A DNA stretch of 64,000 bases, taken from assembly GCA_015179125.1 (NCBI GenBank), contig WHVA01000399.1, positions 1 to 64,000 of the forward strand. Reading direction: 5' to 3'. The stretch comes from Gautieria morchelliformis (taxonomy: Eukaryota > Basidiomycota > Agaricomycetes > Gomphales > Gomphaceae). Positions 30,200 through 41,139 of this stretch are shown here, piece by piece. How positions within the stretch are numbered: position 1 is the stretch's first letter; each line of letters opens with the position of its first letter. The notes under the pieces are model-generated. The model was not told the origin of the DNA, made no database searches, and worked only from the letters and a program-made list of their open reading frames with translations. A program made the position numbers and the translations under genes.

Positions 30200-30835
30200 G
30201 CCGCATCCTCTTGTATGTTTGCCCACCTTCGTTCTCCTCTGCACAGCCCGATACCGCGACTAAGTCAGCCGTCTCATCGTATTCCCATGCCTCTTTCGTG
30301 CAGCCAAGCTCGTCACTCATGCTTTATGCTTTCCACAGTGGTTCACTCTCACAGCCTCTCCCTGCCGTATCCACTCCCTGTTGCCCCTTCATTGCATTTC
30401 GATATCTTTCATCGCTCTCGATTGCTGACGCATTCTCGTTTTCTGCCACACGCGACTTGCTTTCGATATATTCCCTGCACGTACCACTTACCTAGATGCC
30501 AAGCTCGCTCTCCCCATCTCAATTCCCTACTCGCTTCGATTCCCAGCACGTTCAACGATGCGCTCGACTCTGCACGCTACTATGGGTCCTCATGATGTCT
30601 CGATGGTCTAGCTCTGTTTTTTGCTCTTTATTCCGTACATGTTCGCTCCTACGGTTTGCTATGTGATCGCCTGCCATGTATTTACAACCTGAAATCAAGT
30701 TCATTTGTGGCTATATAGAAGTCCCAAAAGCACTTGGATACCGCGCAAAAACCGCTGCCGGCAAGCCACAAATTGCGCTAAAATGTTCATGATCACTACT
30801 GAATTTCAGGCCGTGCTGATCGGGGGAAAAAAACT
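30200..30835. other. pyrimidine-rich stretch, no gene supported
   Basis: C/T-rich on plus. It has open frames of about 100-125 codons at 30196-30595 without recognisable content. May hold a last exon of the preceding gene. Confidence 0.35.
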
Positions 30836-30838
30836 TAA

Positions 30839-31791
30839 GAGCTCGTTCGGCGGCGGAATTGTAATTCGCAATTAGAAAACGCAATGTCAATCCGGGTGGT
30901 GCGGTATTGTGATCTCGTTTGCTCAGTTTCAGCCCGCCGAACGTGACACTCAAAATGCGTGATTTTGCTCAATTTCACCGAAGGCAGCCGAACACTTCCA
31001 AACTGAAATTCTGTCACGTGACACAGAATTTTTCCTCTGCACCGCTGCCACTGCACCACTCGAAGAAAGTAAGGGCGCCAGTACATTCCCGATTGAGACG
31101 GGGCACGTCGGAGAGGCTCCAGAAACACCGAATAGATATGCGGCACATGTACTCACCAGGATATACGCATCCCACACCTCTTTCGACGCCGTGACAAGCT
31201 TCTTGCCCTCGTTCCATCCAAACCCGGATTGCTCACGCAATGTTTTGACTATCTTGTAGTGTGTCTTGAGCTAACTAGTAGATTAGAAACCAGTAGTATA
31301 GAATTGAAAAGGTACTTACGCGCTGCCAGCACGTCTTACAGGGCCCTATTGTCTTGGCTACTGCAGGACTGAACTTCATTGCCAATCCCGTGACAACGAG
31401 ACTCCAAGTGGTGGCCTTCCAGCCCAATTCCGCTTGAGTACCACCCTCGCGTGCTTGGAGGAGTACAGCGACGAGCTCGGCCTCCTCTTCAGCTGTCCAG
31501 TCAACACATTCCTTTTTTGGCTTGTCCGATCTGGGAACCGCCATGACGTAGTGCGTAGAGCGACCTGGTGTAATGATGGAACGCGATTCGGTTTTCAAAA
31601 TAACGAGGAATTCTGGTCAGAACCAGAATTCCAACTTACCTATGAAAATTGCAATCGCAGAAGTTGGCGATTTCCAAAATTGTGTCAGCCGAACGGTCAC
31701 ACAATCTCACGCAATTTTCAGAATCATCTGGAATCAACGTGATCTCATTTTGGGTGCGTGATTCCATACGATTCCGTAGTCGAACGGGCTC
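30839..31791 (-). mobile_element. PIF/Harbinger-like element carrying only a Myb/SANT gene
   Basis: 953 bp. Left end GAGCTCGTTCGGCGGCGGAAT, right end in reverse complement GAGCCCGTTCGACTACGGAAT. Flanked by TAA on both sides (30836-30838 and 31792-31794), a 3-bp TSD as expected for Harbinger. There is no DDE transposase. Two internal palindromes built on AATTCTG lie at 31006-31031 and about 31608-31633. Confidence 0.75.
31157..31544 (-). CDS. Myb/SANT-like DNA-binding protein of a Harbinger element
   Basis: Start MAVPRSDKPKKECVDWTAEE (ATG 31544), intron 31271-31319 (GTAAGT...TTAG), second exon 31157-31270 ending in a GTGAGT donor. The motif WTAEEEAELVAVLLQA with later W-KATTW, CWQR and SGFGWNEGKKLVTAS...VWDAYI is the fungal Myb/SANT-like domain. 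In PIF/Harbinger transposons this protein helps the transposase find and enter the nucleus or bind element ends. Beyond 31157 no convincing third exon was found, so the C-terminus may be lost. Confidence 0.7.
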
Positions 31792-31934
31792 TAAGGTAGC
31801 CGGTTCCAGGCTCCTTTTGAACTTCTTAGCAGTCCCTTATGGACTGATTCTCCAGGCGCCAATTGTACTGATTTTCAGGGGGCGCTCTTCCTGCAGTGAT
31901 TTCTTCCCGCGGTGGTGCAGGGAGCACGCTATCT

Positions 31935-32058
31935 CTGTTATTTAATTGCGTAGACATTTTAATTCAACTACTGAATATTAAAAACAATTTTCGATCTTTT
32001 ATATTTATCAATTCCGCAATTTATTTCTTATTTCAAAGTTTTTAATTTTTTAATTTTA
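31935..32058. repeat. AT-rich repeat Y, copy 1
   Basis: TTTAATTGCGTAGACA...CAACTACTGAATATTAAAAAC...TTTTTAATTTT. The inverted match is at 43472-43610. It marks the ancestral join with the duplicated module. Confidence 0.75.
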
Positions 32059-32275
32059 TGGATTGATCTAAGTCACTTTGGTGATGAGATGCAAACTTTA
32101 GCTACCAAAGCCATTGGATGAATCCGAATAAAACCGCTTGCATCAGTGGAATTAAGCGGTTGCGGCCAGTACCGGAACGAGAGACATGTTTCAAGACTCA
32201 CAATGTGTAAACGCTGGTACGACTCTAGAGGGATTGGTCGTGAAAAAAAGATACCAATGAAGAGGAGCGACCGAG

Positions 32276-33330
32276 CAAGAGTGAGCATGAGCAGCTTCAG
32301 AGGCAGAGCGCGTACTCGATGACGCCGACATCGGCTGGATGTTTCTCAATTCCGCAAGATCGACTCAACCATCACGGAATTACCATTCTGTGCCGTGCCA
32401 CGCGCAGAAAACGCTGCCTTTGCTTCCAAAGGGCGTGAGACCTATTCGCAAATGGCGATATGGCCCGTAGGGAACAATGGCGTTAAAAATGCACGCCCCA
32501 ACCGTGAGGCTAAAAGAAGTCCATGCGCAGGTTTCGGCGGCAGACTGATGGTAGGCTCGGGCCGAATTCCAGTAGTTATAATAACAATCTGATCAAAATT
32601 ATGATTATGAATTGCAGGGCTAGGATAGACTGTCGAGCAAGAAGACTTACCTTAATCGACAGCAGGTCGTGATATTACTGGAATAGGTTTGCGAACTAAT
32701 TCACAACTTGAATGCGTATTGCTCCTCGACACCGCTTATTGCGTTCGCGCGGTGACAGGCACAAACATGGAATATAAAAAATAAATACTTACCCATAACA
32801 AGATCACAGATGTTGAAAATGTTAACATATAGGAAGAAATAATGACTTCATGTTATTCCGCCGAAGTTAGGAATTAATAGGCAAGTGTCCTATCTCTAGT
32901 AGCCAGTAGTTCTGAGCCAAATATGTAACGGTGTCCTCTCTACAGTCCAAACTCGTGAGTGGAGAAATAAAGAAGTAAATAAATAATAACCGGGTGAATA
33001 AGTGGGAAAGCTTGACAAAGGCTCTTTACCTCATGCTTATAACTGACCATTTGTTTGTATGGATGGGAATTACGGGATTGATTCTAAGATGTTTATATAG
33101 ATTAAAGCAGCTGGGAGGGCGTGGCACCAGACATGGTGTACTTATGACAAGACAACAGGTCTATAAAATGTATGTAACGGATCACAGCTCCAATCATCAG
33201 ACGAGGTAGAGAGACATGAAGAAATTCACACGCCTCTCGGCGTCGATTTAGGCTACACGAGTTGGTGTGACATCAACGGTCACGCGTCATCTGCGAGCGC
33301 GCAACCTTCCTTGCCTTGCGACACACACCC
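32276..33330. other. upstream part of module copy 1, no gene supported
   Basis: Non-coding but repeated at 55880-56918 (direct) and 38676-39636 (inverted). Small ORFs here are not conserved between the copies. Confidence 0.5.
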
Positions 33331-34694
33331 ATGGCCAACTTGAAGACATCTGAAGACTATGATACACTAATGAGACAGTATATACAAGAGGCTGAACCTT
33401 TATACAATTTAAGGCCTGCAGAACGCTTCTGGATTACCCTCCAACCATGGCTCGCCTCGTGTGGGTACATACTCCGCCCCCGATATCGTCCAGGCTGGGT
33501 GCCGTCCTGGATAGGCACTGATAAAGTCCCTACTAAGTGTGAGGATGGAATTGCTCACTGGGTACGTGAGCTCTATCGATAGCGACATATCAGAGATGTC
33601 ACACGAAGCTCAGGATCCAGCGTTGCTTGACGCCACTAGAGCGTCAGACGGCAAACTTGTCATGCTCAAGTTAACTTTTCGGTCGGTACACCCATTCGAA
33701 TCCGAGATAGGTCGCTATCTGTCCAGCAAAACCCTCGCGTCAGACCCCAGTAACCATTGCATACCCATACTTGACGTTCTGGTCGTCCCGGACTACGAGG
33801 ATCTCGATATCATTGCCATGCCGCTGCTTCTGGATTATGACTACAGCCCTTCCTTCAAGACAGTTGGTGAATCCGTGGAGTTTTTCAGGCAGATCTTTGA
33901 GGTACATCTCCTTCAATGTTGTTCAACATGACGCGACATTGAGTTTTTCAGGGCCTTCTCTTTATGCACCGGCATCATGTCGCTCATCGGTAACACCTCC
34001 TACCATTCATATGTTCCCGTCACTGATATTTCGATCCAGCGACTGTTCTGGACCAAATATTATGATGGACGGCACGAAATTATACCCTGATGGTTTTCAT
34101 CCCATGCAACCATGGTGGACGCCAAACCGTCTTCGGCGTGCAAAGCATCGTACGCGCACAGAGCGACCGCCCAAATATTATCTTACAGACTTTGGACTAT
34201 CCCGTCGCTATGATCCCAAAGCAGGACCGGGTCTCGAACTGCCCATTCGTGGAAACGATAAAACGGTACCCGAGTTCCAGGGAAATGGCTATTATCAAGC
34301 CAGCGATCCTTTTGCCACAGATGTCTACTATATTGGGAATGAAATCAAGACGCGTTTTTTGCAGGTGTGTCTAAGACGGGCAATTTTAGATGTCTCTCAC
34401 ACATTGCTTATTAATGGCTAGGGCACCGTGAACTTCGATTTCATGTCCTCTCTAATAGCTGATATGACAGCAAATGATCCTGCAAAGCGACTTTCGATGG
34501 ATCAAGTGGTGGACCGGTTTGACACCATGTTACACTCGCTGACCACCTCCCAGCTTCGCGCGCGGTTAATGAAGCCTGAGGAGTTGGATCCTAGCTACTG
34601 GTTAGTTCGATGGATCCTGAACATCGCACATTTTTTCCGCCAGGTCAAATATGTTTTATACATGATCCCACCGGTGCCTCCTCGCGATGCATGA
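33331..34694 (+). CDS. protein-kinase-like gene, module copy 1
   Basis: Five exons (33331-33561, 33614-33901, 33952-33989, 34040-34364, 34422-34694) with 50-57 nt GT-AG introns give 384 residues. Conserved blocks: RPRYRPGWVPSW (residues ~50-60), ATRASDGKLVMLK with the likely ATP-binding Lys96, HRD at 185-187 with Asn192 (HRDCSGPN), DFG at 236-238 (DFGLS) and DPAKRLSMDQVV near the end. A normal glycine loop is not obvious. Same exon lengths as the copy at 56919-58285. The family is typical of Agaricomycetes; substrate unknown. HRD, N and DFG residues are present, so activity is possible. Confidence 0.8.
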
Positions 34695-35047
34695 GTGACA
34701 CACATCAAGTGGGGTTGACGAAATCATTATGATACCAACTGGGTTCTGATTTGTAGCCGTAACCACGTGACTGTTAAATCCAAGTATTCGATCGCGTATT
34801 CGATCGCTACAAGTTACTAACTTAAGATTGTTATCCCATCCGCTTTATAAGTTAAATTATTATACCCAGTATGGTGAAGTAATTATTTAATTCTTGGGTG
34901 AAGACTCTCATGAGATTCCGGACCGTCAATGCGTACTCGTGCATACCACGCTCTCAGCCCGAGGAACCGTGTTGACAAACTGCTCTATAAAATGGTTGCC
35001 TTCTCATCCGTGTAAGTGTAACTCGCACCTCTCTCCTTCTTCTCATC

Positions 35048-35600
35048 ATGGCGGAAATGGCTGCTATCCAGGCTATCACACCTGTTGTGTGAGCCGGTGC
35101 AACGAAGATTATAGAAAAGTTTTCCGTAAAGGGTCGAGTCGAACGTTCAGATGCCGTCATGTACGAGGCCCAGGAGAAATTCGAGAGATGGGGTCAGTAT
35201 ATGAAGCCAGAAGTTTCCCAAGTCGTTGGCAGATAATCGTGAGGAGTAAGTCAACCTATCATATCACTCCTGGAGTGTACAGCCTGAGGTACATATCATC
35301 CCGATTTCAGGATCCAACGAGATCGCGAAGCACTCGACCCCAATCTGCACACCTTCACAGGCCAGTTTCGGAGCTGGAATGAAGCGGCCGCTTATGAGGA
35401 GAAAGTGAATAGATATTACGGGAAAGTCAAGGTTAGTCGGCCTTGCAGATAGCTCGACGGTAACGTTGACATAAGCAACTCACATCTCTTGCAGACCTCC
35501 TCGGATAGAGCGAGATATGGATGCCACAATGAGGAACTCGCAGAGGTGTGGGCTGCTGGCGGTGTAGCCTCCGGGTCTTCAGGTGAGCTTTCTTAAGCAC
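35048..35600 (+). pseudogene. coiled-coil gene, module copy 1, broken
   Basis: Start MAEMAAIQAITPVV, then TGA at codon 15, where the other copy (59693) reads on. Later codons still match (VERSDAVMYEAQEKFERWG) and a TAA follows. Downstream exons match the copy at 59945-60216. Exact function unknown. Confidence 0.6.
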
Positions 35601-36391
35601 TCTATGAATAGGATCAAGTTACTGTAGACAAGCTCCTGAATATTTGATAGCAATACTTACTGAATATTTACCACAGGGTCACGTCTCCAACCCCAAGCGA
35701 CGGAAACTGGTGAGCGCCGGGATCTACCTGACTGAACTGACTGATGCGATGACTTACATAACTATTTTACACACCACCGCTGGGTACCATGAAGAACATT
35801 TTCCGCCTGATGCACCTTTGAGCTACCCAACGGCCTCGGGTTCTGGGTCACACTCAAGTCGCGTATGGAATTGTCATTTCACCGAAATCTCACACACTCA
35901 TATCAGAATGGTATTTGTAAGCAGCGCAATGTAAAATTGGAAAACCCAACCCGTGAGTCTATATTTTAAGTCATCGATTGCGTTTCCTAATGCAGATAAT
36001 GTATGTCATTTAAAAGAAGCAGCGCCAAGCCCATTCGCGGTGGGCGGCATGGTGAGCGCCTTGCCAGCGCCGACGGGGCAAGGGGTAGGTATTCCTTGTG
36101 TGAATTTATCTTATGCTCACGTATATAGTAGAAACCAGCTTTTTTACGGTCCGGACAAAATTCCCAAAGGTCCACGAATGGACCAAGCAGGTCGGTACAA
36201 ATTAGCCACCCTGCTCCTCTGTCGAGGACATGGTCGTGCCCACTGTGTAGGACAGTGACGACTGTCAGAAATGAGCTTCTTGTATGTGCTTGTGTTGCGA
36301 CTTCTAGTGAATTTCCTACTAAGTTTCTGAATCCAGTCCCATATGACACGCAGACACGAGAACGGTGATCAATTTGGCTACCATGTGTATT
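35601..36391. other. conserved part of the module, coding status unclear
   Basis: Matches 60240-61038. Contains frames such as HEEHFPPDAPLSYPTASGSG that are similar in both copies, but starts and splice sites could not be settled. Confidence 0.35.
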
Positions 36392-36742
36392 TCATTCCCG
36401 TATAACCTCTTTCCTATCTAGCCCACATTTGCCCCTCGTGTTTAACAGCCTACGAGAGCCAGGATGAATTGAATAGTCATGCGGCAGGAACTCATGGATA
36501 CACGACTGGGACCACCGCTCCCAAATATCCCTCCTTGTCGCGAGCGCGGTGAATATTGGCCAGAATTTCGTGGGAGGAGAGTGAGGCAGGGGTAGGGTCA
36601 GATATTCGGTTGAGAGGTGGTGAATGAGCGACGGAGTGTGTGGGACTAGTGGTATAAGTGTTTGTAAAAACGCGGGGGTGAGGAGGGTGGAGAGAAGGGA
36701 AGCGCGTGATGGAAGGGGGCGGCAGGGCGCTGAGTGAGACAA
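36392..36742 (-). CDS. hypothetical protein, 116 residues, conserved in both module copies
   Basis: MSHSAPCRPLPSRASLLSTL to DRKEVIRE. Same length and frame at 61039-61389, with about six amino-acid differences and no indel. Pro/Leu-rich N-terminus, then TKFWPIFTALATRRDIWERW. No domain recognised. Equal length in two diverged copies is mild evidence for coding. Confidence 0.45.
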   Translation of the reverse strand: MSHSAPCRPLPSRASLLSTLLTPAFLQTLIPLVPHTPSLIHHLSTEYLTLPLPHSPPTKFWPIFTALATRRDIWERWSQSCIHEFLPHDYSIHPGSRRLLNTRGKCGLDRKEVIRE

Positions 36743-37656
36743 ATTTTGGGGATGTCAGCATGGGAAACACGCTCGATGTAACATTAGTTCGTTTGAAAAT
36801 GGGTCGTATGCCAGGTGAGAATGAAATATGCTTTGGAGGAAGATTCAACATCTTCACAGAGAGTATCGGCAGAGTCTACAACGAGAAGGACGGGGACATC
36901 AGGTGCTATGCAACCAACTCAACGTTCAGTTACTAGCTCATGGTCCACAAATGTGTATTTACGGTCATCTACGGCTTACATGCTTCGTGCAAAAGACCTG
37001 ACGATCAGCCATCCTGCTCTTCTTCCCACCCATACCCTGGCGCCTTCTCTGCCCAATCAACAACTCACCAGCTCCTATAGGCGTTGGCCAGTCATCCCTG
37101 CACGCACTGTTGCTGGCGCATGGAGCAAACATACATACACTATCGTCGCTGTGCGCCATGTCAGGCCCGCAGCAAGCATGCTCTGAATGATCACGAGAGT
37201 ACGCTGGTGACCGCGGGGATGGAGGCCCGCGGAGAGAAGACTTATTAGATACTTCGACGGTAAATTAACCATGACGTGGACCGTTTAGATTGGCTCGGTC
37301 GTCGGTCCGCTGCTCCGGACACACCATTGCTGGTCCGGGGCCGGTTAACTGGTACGTGGCTAATTCAAAGACCGTTGCTCAGATAATACCTACTGCATCC
37401 GACATAGCAACCTTGCATCAAACGATGTACATATGGTCTCATTGACGTGATTCTGTTACTTCTCGCATAACTAGCTGCTCCGCGTCATCTGTGGCCCTTG
37501 GATTCACTTCACCGGGTAATAAGGCTGGTTCAAGCATGTGTGCTTCTGGTCAATCGGAAACCGTCAGCCCATTTTCAGACCATCCTCAAGAAGTGCGCCC
37601 TGCTTGCAGGATGATTTCGTGTGCATATTTGTCGGAAAGATATTGAGTTATGAAAA

Positions 37657-37789
37657 GGTGGTGTCTGGCTGGGGACTCTTTTTCTCCTTTCTGCGAATGA
37701 CAGATCCCCATTTCTCGGCGTGACCTTGAGTAAAAGGTTTGAGGTATGTAAAAAGACACGCTGGTACAAGGAACTAAATACCTTCACTG
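37657..37789 (-). pseudogene. fragment of the DEF1-like gene including an intron
   Basis: About 130 bp closely matching 25387-25520: the end of the CUE exon, the whole intron (25452-25507 equivalent), and the start of the next exon (GHAEKWGSVIRRKEKK on the minus strand). Because the intron is kept, the copy was made through DNA and not from mRNA. The same fragment is at the right edge of the window (63956-64000). Confidence 0.75.
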
Positions 37790-38675
37790 ATTTTCAAACC
37801 GATCCACCACTTGATCTATCGAAGGTCGCTTTGCAGGATCATGATAATATTTGGGCGGTCGTTCTGTTCGCGTGCGATGCTTTGAACGCCCAAGACGGTT
37901 TGGCGTCCACCATGGTTCCATGGGATGAAAACCATCAGGGTATAATTCCGTGCCGTCCATCATAATATTCGGCCCAGAACAGTCGCTGGAGTATCGAAAT
38001 ATCAGTGGCGGGAACATATGAATGCTAGGAGGTGTTACCGATGAGCGACATGATGCCGGTGCATAAAGAGAAGGCCCTGAAAAACTCAATGTCGCGTCAT
38101 GTTGAACAACATTGAAGGAGATGTACCTCAAAGATCTGCCTGAAGAACTCCACGGATTCACCAACTGTCTTGAAGGAAGGGCTGTAGTCATAATCCAGAA
38201 GCAGCGGCATGGCAATGATATCGAGATCCTCGTAGTCCGGGACGACCAGAACGTCAAGTATGGGTATGCAATGGTTACTGGGGTCTGACGCGAGGGTTTT
38301 TCTGGACAGATAGCGACCTATCTCGATTCGAATGGGTGTACCGACCGAAAAGTTAACTTGAGTATGACAAGTTTGCCGTCTGACGCTCTGGTGGCGTCGA
38401 GCAAGCTGGGATGCTGAGCCTCGTATGATATCTCTGATATGTCGCTACCTAGAGAGCTAACGTACCTGCTGAATAATTCCATCCTCACACTCAAAACGGT
38501 GTTGATTAGTGCCTAGCCAAGACGGCACCCAGCCTGGACGACAATGTACGCACACGAGGCGAGCCGTTGGAGGGCAATCCAGAAACGCAGGCCTTAAATT
38601 GTATAAAGGTTTACCCTCTTGTATATACTGTCTCATTAGTGTATCATAGTCTTCGCATGTCTTGAAGTTGGCCAT
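37784..38675 (-). pseudogene. kinase-like gene, inverted module copy, internally deleted
   Basis: ATG at 38675 (MANFKTCEDYDTLMRQY). Compared with the intact copies, exon 1 has small deletions, and the region from ERPPKYY jumps straight to DPAKRPSIDQVV, so about 110 codons with DFG are gone. It ends ENQ-stop at the junction with the DEF1 fragment. Not functional. Confidence 0.8.
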
Positions 38676-39636
38676 GGCTGTGTGTCGCAACTCGCAAGAA
38701 GGTTGCGCGCAGATGCATTGATGCGTGACCGTTCATGTCACACGGACTCACACCACCGCCGTGGCCTAACTCGAGGTCGAGGGGCGGTGTGAATTTCTTC
38801 GTCCCAGCGATTTGTCACTTCACCACTCTATCTCGTCTGATGATTTGAGCTGTGATCCGTTACATACATTTTATAGAACCGTTGTCTTGACATGCATACA
38901 GCGTGTCAGGTGCCATGCCTTCCTAGCTGCTTTAATCTTTATCAACATCTTAGAACCAAACACGTAATCCCCATCCAAACAAACAAATATAACTCGTGAG
39001 GTAAAGAGCCCTTGTCAAGCTTTCGCACTTATTGTTATTATTTATTTACTTATTTATTTTTCCACTCAACAGTTTGGACCGTATTAAGAGCGGACCCGTT
39101 ACATATTTGGCTCGGAACACTGGTTATAAACTTCTGATCCTGTATATAGTAAATATTTATTTTATGTCCTATGTTTGTGCCTGTCACCGCGCGAAGGCAA
39201 TCAAGCGGTGTCGAGGAGCAATACATATTCAAGCTGGGAATTGGTTCGCAAGGCAGATAAGTTACCTGCTTGCTTGACAGTCTATCCCAGCCCTGCAACT
39301 CATAATTATAATTTTGGTCAGATTGTTATTATTACATGCGTCGGCCCGAGTTTACCATCAGTCTGATGGTGCTATATATATACCCATGAACTTCTTTTCA
39401 GCCTTACGGTTGGTGCGTGCATTTTTAACGGCATTGTTCCCTACGGACCATATCGCCATTTGCGAATATATTTCATGCCCTTTGAAATCTCAGGCAGCGT
39501 GTTCTGCGCGTGGCATAGCGCAGAATGGTAATTCCGTGATGGGTGGGTCTTGCGGAATTGAGAAACATACAGCCGGCCTGGGCGTCTGAGTATCGAGTAT
39601 GCGCTCTGCCTCTGAAGCTGCCCATACTCACTCTTG
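37790..39636 (-). repeat. segmental duplication, inverted module copy 1'
   Basis: Reverse-complement match to about 32276-34500. Together with copy 1 it forms a long inverted repeat with a spacer of about 3.3 kb. Ends at TCTTG (39632-39636), where the copia element is inserted; the paralogous site at 32276-32280 (CAAGA on plus) is uninterrupted. Confidence 0.8.
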
Positions 39637-39926
39637 TGTATCAGGTAAAGGCGTAAGCCAGGGGCAAACCGCGTCACCCCGTGTCACCCCATTGTGACAC
39701 AATATGCGCAGTCTCATTGTTCCAGTTGTTTATTGTCCTACGTGCCCATTGTAGTTTACATTCCATTGTTCTTCTACACTATAAAGTAGGTAGCTAGAAC
39801 CCCCCCCCCACTTTCCTCAGTACTTTGCACTCGAGCAAATACTGAGGTAAGACATTCGGAATATTTCTTTTATTCATCTTACTTAATACGCTTGTACAGA
39901 TTCACATAGCTATAATAATTCTTACA
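39637..39926 (+). repeat. 5' LTR of Copia-1 (290 bp)
   Basis: TGTATCAGGTAAAGGCG to TTCTTACA. Matches the 3' LTR at 53929-54774, which additionally holds a ~53-bp tandem duplication and a 498-bp solo LTR. CACTATAAAGTAGG near 39777 is a TATA-like box. Confidence 0.8.
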
Positions 39927-39943
39927 GGTTATTGGTCCCCGCA
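39927..39943 (+). other. primer-binding site of Copia-1
   Basis: GGTTATTGGTCCCCGCA directly after the LTR. It resembles GGTTATGGGCCCC of Copia-2, which looks complementary to the anticodon half of initiator tRNA-Met, as in Drosophila copia; this copy is mutated. Confidence 0.5.
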
Positions 39944-39978
39944 CCTAATAAAATAAACCCTCCAGCTACCTCCTGATC

Positions 39979-41139
39979 ATGTCCACCACAACTCTTACCA
40001 CCACAGACCTCCTCCCTTCCTCGGTACCCAAGCTTATGGCCAACGGTCTCAATTGGACCGCATTCTCTATGCGTTTCCAAGACGCCGTCGAAGCCAATGG
40101 CCTGTGGGGGTATTTTGATGGCACAACCCCTCAGCCGACTGTCAGTGTACCACCTACAACTGACAAAGAGGATGCCCTTGCTAAATGGGTCAAAGAGGAC
40201 CGCACTGCAAAAGCACTTCTGACTCACCGAATACCCGACTCCACCCTGATCCGCATCCACGGCAAATCCTCCCTGATAGAACGATGGGCACTGATCGTAA
40301 AAGAATTCTCAACGAAAGGAGCTTCTGCACAAGCGGATTTACGCACCCATTTCATGGAGTCTAAGTGCCCCGACAAGTCGAACGTCTGCGAATTCCTCGA
40401 CGGACTACGAGTCAAGAAAGAAGAGTTAGCTACCTTTGGTGTAGACATTGAAGAAAAGGATTACCGATCGACAATCATAAAATCCCTCCCCCCGCACCTT
40501 TCAGCCTTCGCATCGAACCTTCTAGCCGGTGCCAAGCTATACAGCTCGACAAAAACTATCGACCCTGACGAACTCATTACATTAGTATCTGAATAATATG
40601 AGCATCACGTAGCTCAGCGGTCTAGACGCTCAGGGCACGGTAGTGGGAAAGGCGAAGACAAGGATGAGGCAATGTTCGTCTCACCTAATGGGAAGGGAAA
40701 GAAAACCGATCGAAAACCGAAAGGGACGTGCTGGAACTGTGGTGACAAGGGACACTACAAGAATAAATGTCCCAAGCCTGTTAAAGAGACCGGTGACAAG
40801 AAACATGACTCACAGAAAGGAGGTGGCTCTGCCAATGCTGCTATCGAATCAGATGACGAAGACGAAGCTGCCTTCTTCGCTGATCTCAATGACGACGACG
40901 AGCTCCCGGTGCTGCTATTGAACTACGAATCTGACTCGGATGCTGAAGAACATACCGAGGATTGGTTTTCTGAACTAGGCGACGACGCTGAGTGTATCGA
41001 GTCACAGGATGATGTTGACAGAAGCGAGTGTGCTTACCCAGTCAACATCTGTGATGATCAAGCGGTCGCAGAAGCTGAAAATGCAAACGCTGTCCACATT
41101 CAAGATGGGGCAGAAGCAGAAAAATCGAACGCACATTGA
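39979..41139 (+). pseudogene. gag: gag of Copia-1, one in-frame stop
   Basis: Start MSTTTLTTTDLLPSS. The first part is a copia-type gag (LNWTAFSMRFQDAVE, ALLTHRIPDSTLIRIHG). TAA at 40594-40596 interrupts the frame, which continues in the same register into the zinc knuckle CWNCGDKGHYKNKC near 40732 and an acidic linker. A frame change near 41100-41140 leads into protease. Confidence 0.8.

Larger units (their letters stand above)
32059..37789 (+). repeat. segmental duplication, module copy 1
   Basis: Matches 55691-64000 over its whole length in the same orientation, and 37790-39636 plus 53646-53928 (its first 2.4 kb) in inverted orientation. Contains a kinase-like gene, a decayed coiled-coil gene, a conserved minus-strand ORF and a fragment of the DEF1-like gene. 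Copies differ by many substitutions, so duplication is not very recent. Confidence 0.85.

Noticed and set aside
35987..36349. 120-codon minus ORF in module copy 1
   Set aside because: The matching ORF in copy 2 (60628-60816) is much shorter, so the frame is not conserved.
39693..39926. Copia-1 5' LTR starting at TGTGACACAATATG (234 bp)
   Set aside because: The 3' half shows that the polypurine tract is followed by TGTAGGAGG, and the TSD TCTTG fits only with a start at 39637 (290 bp).
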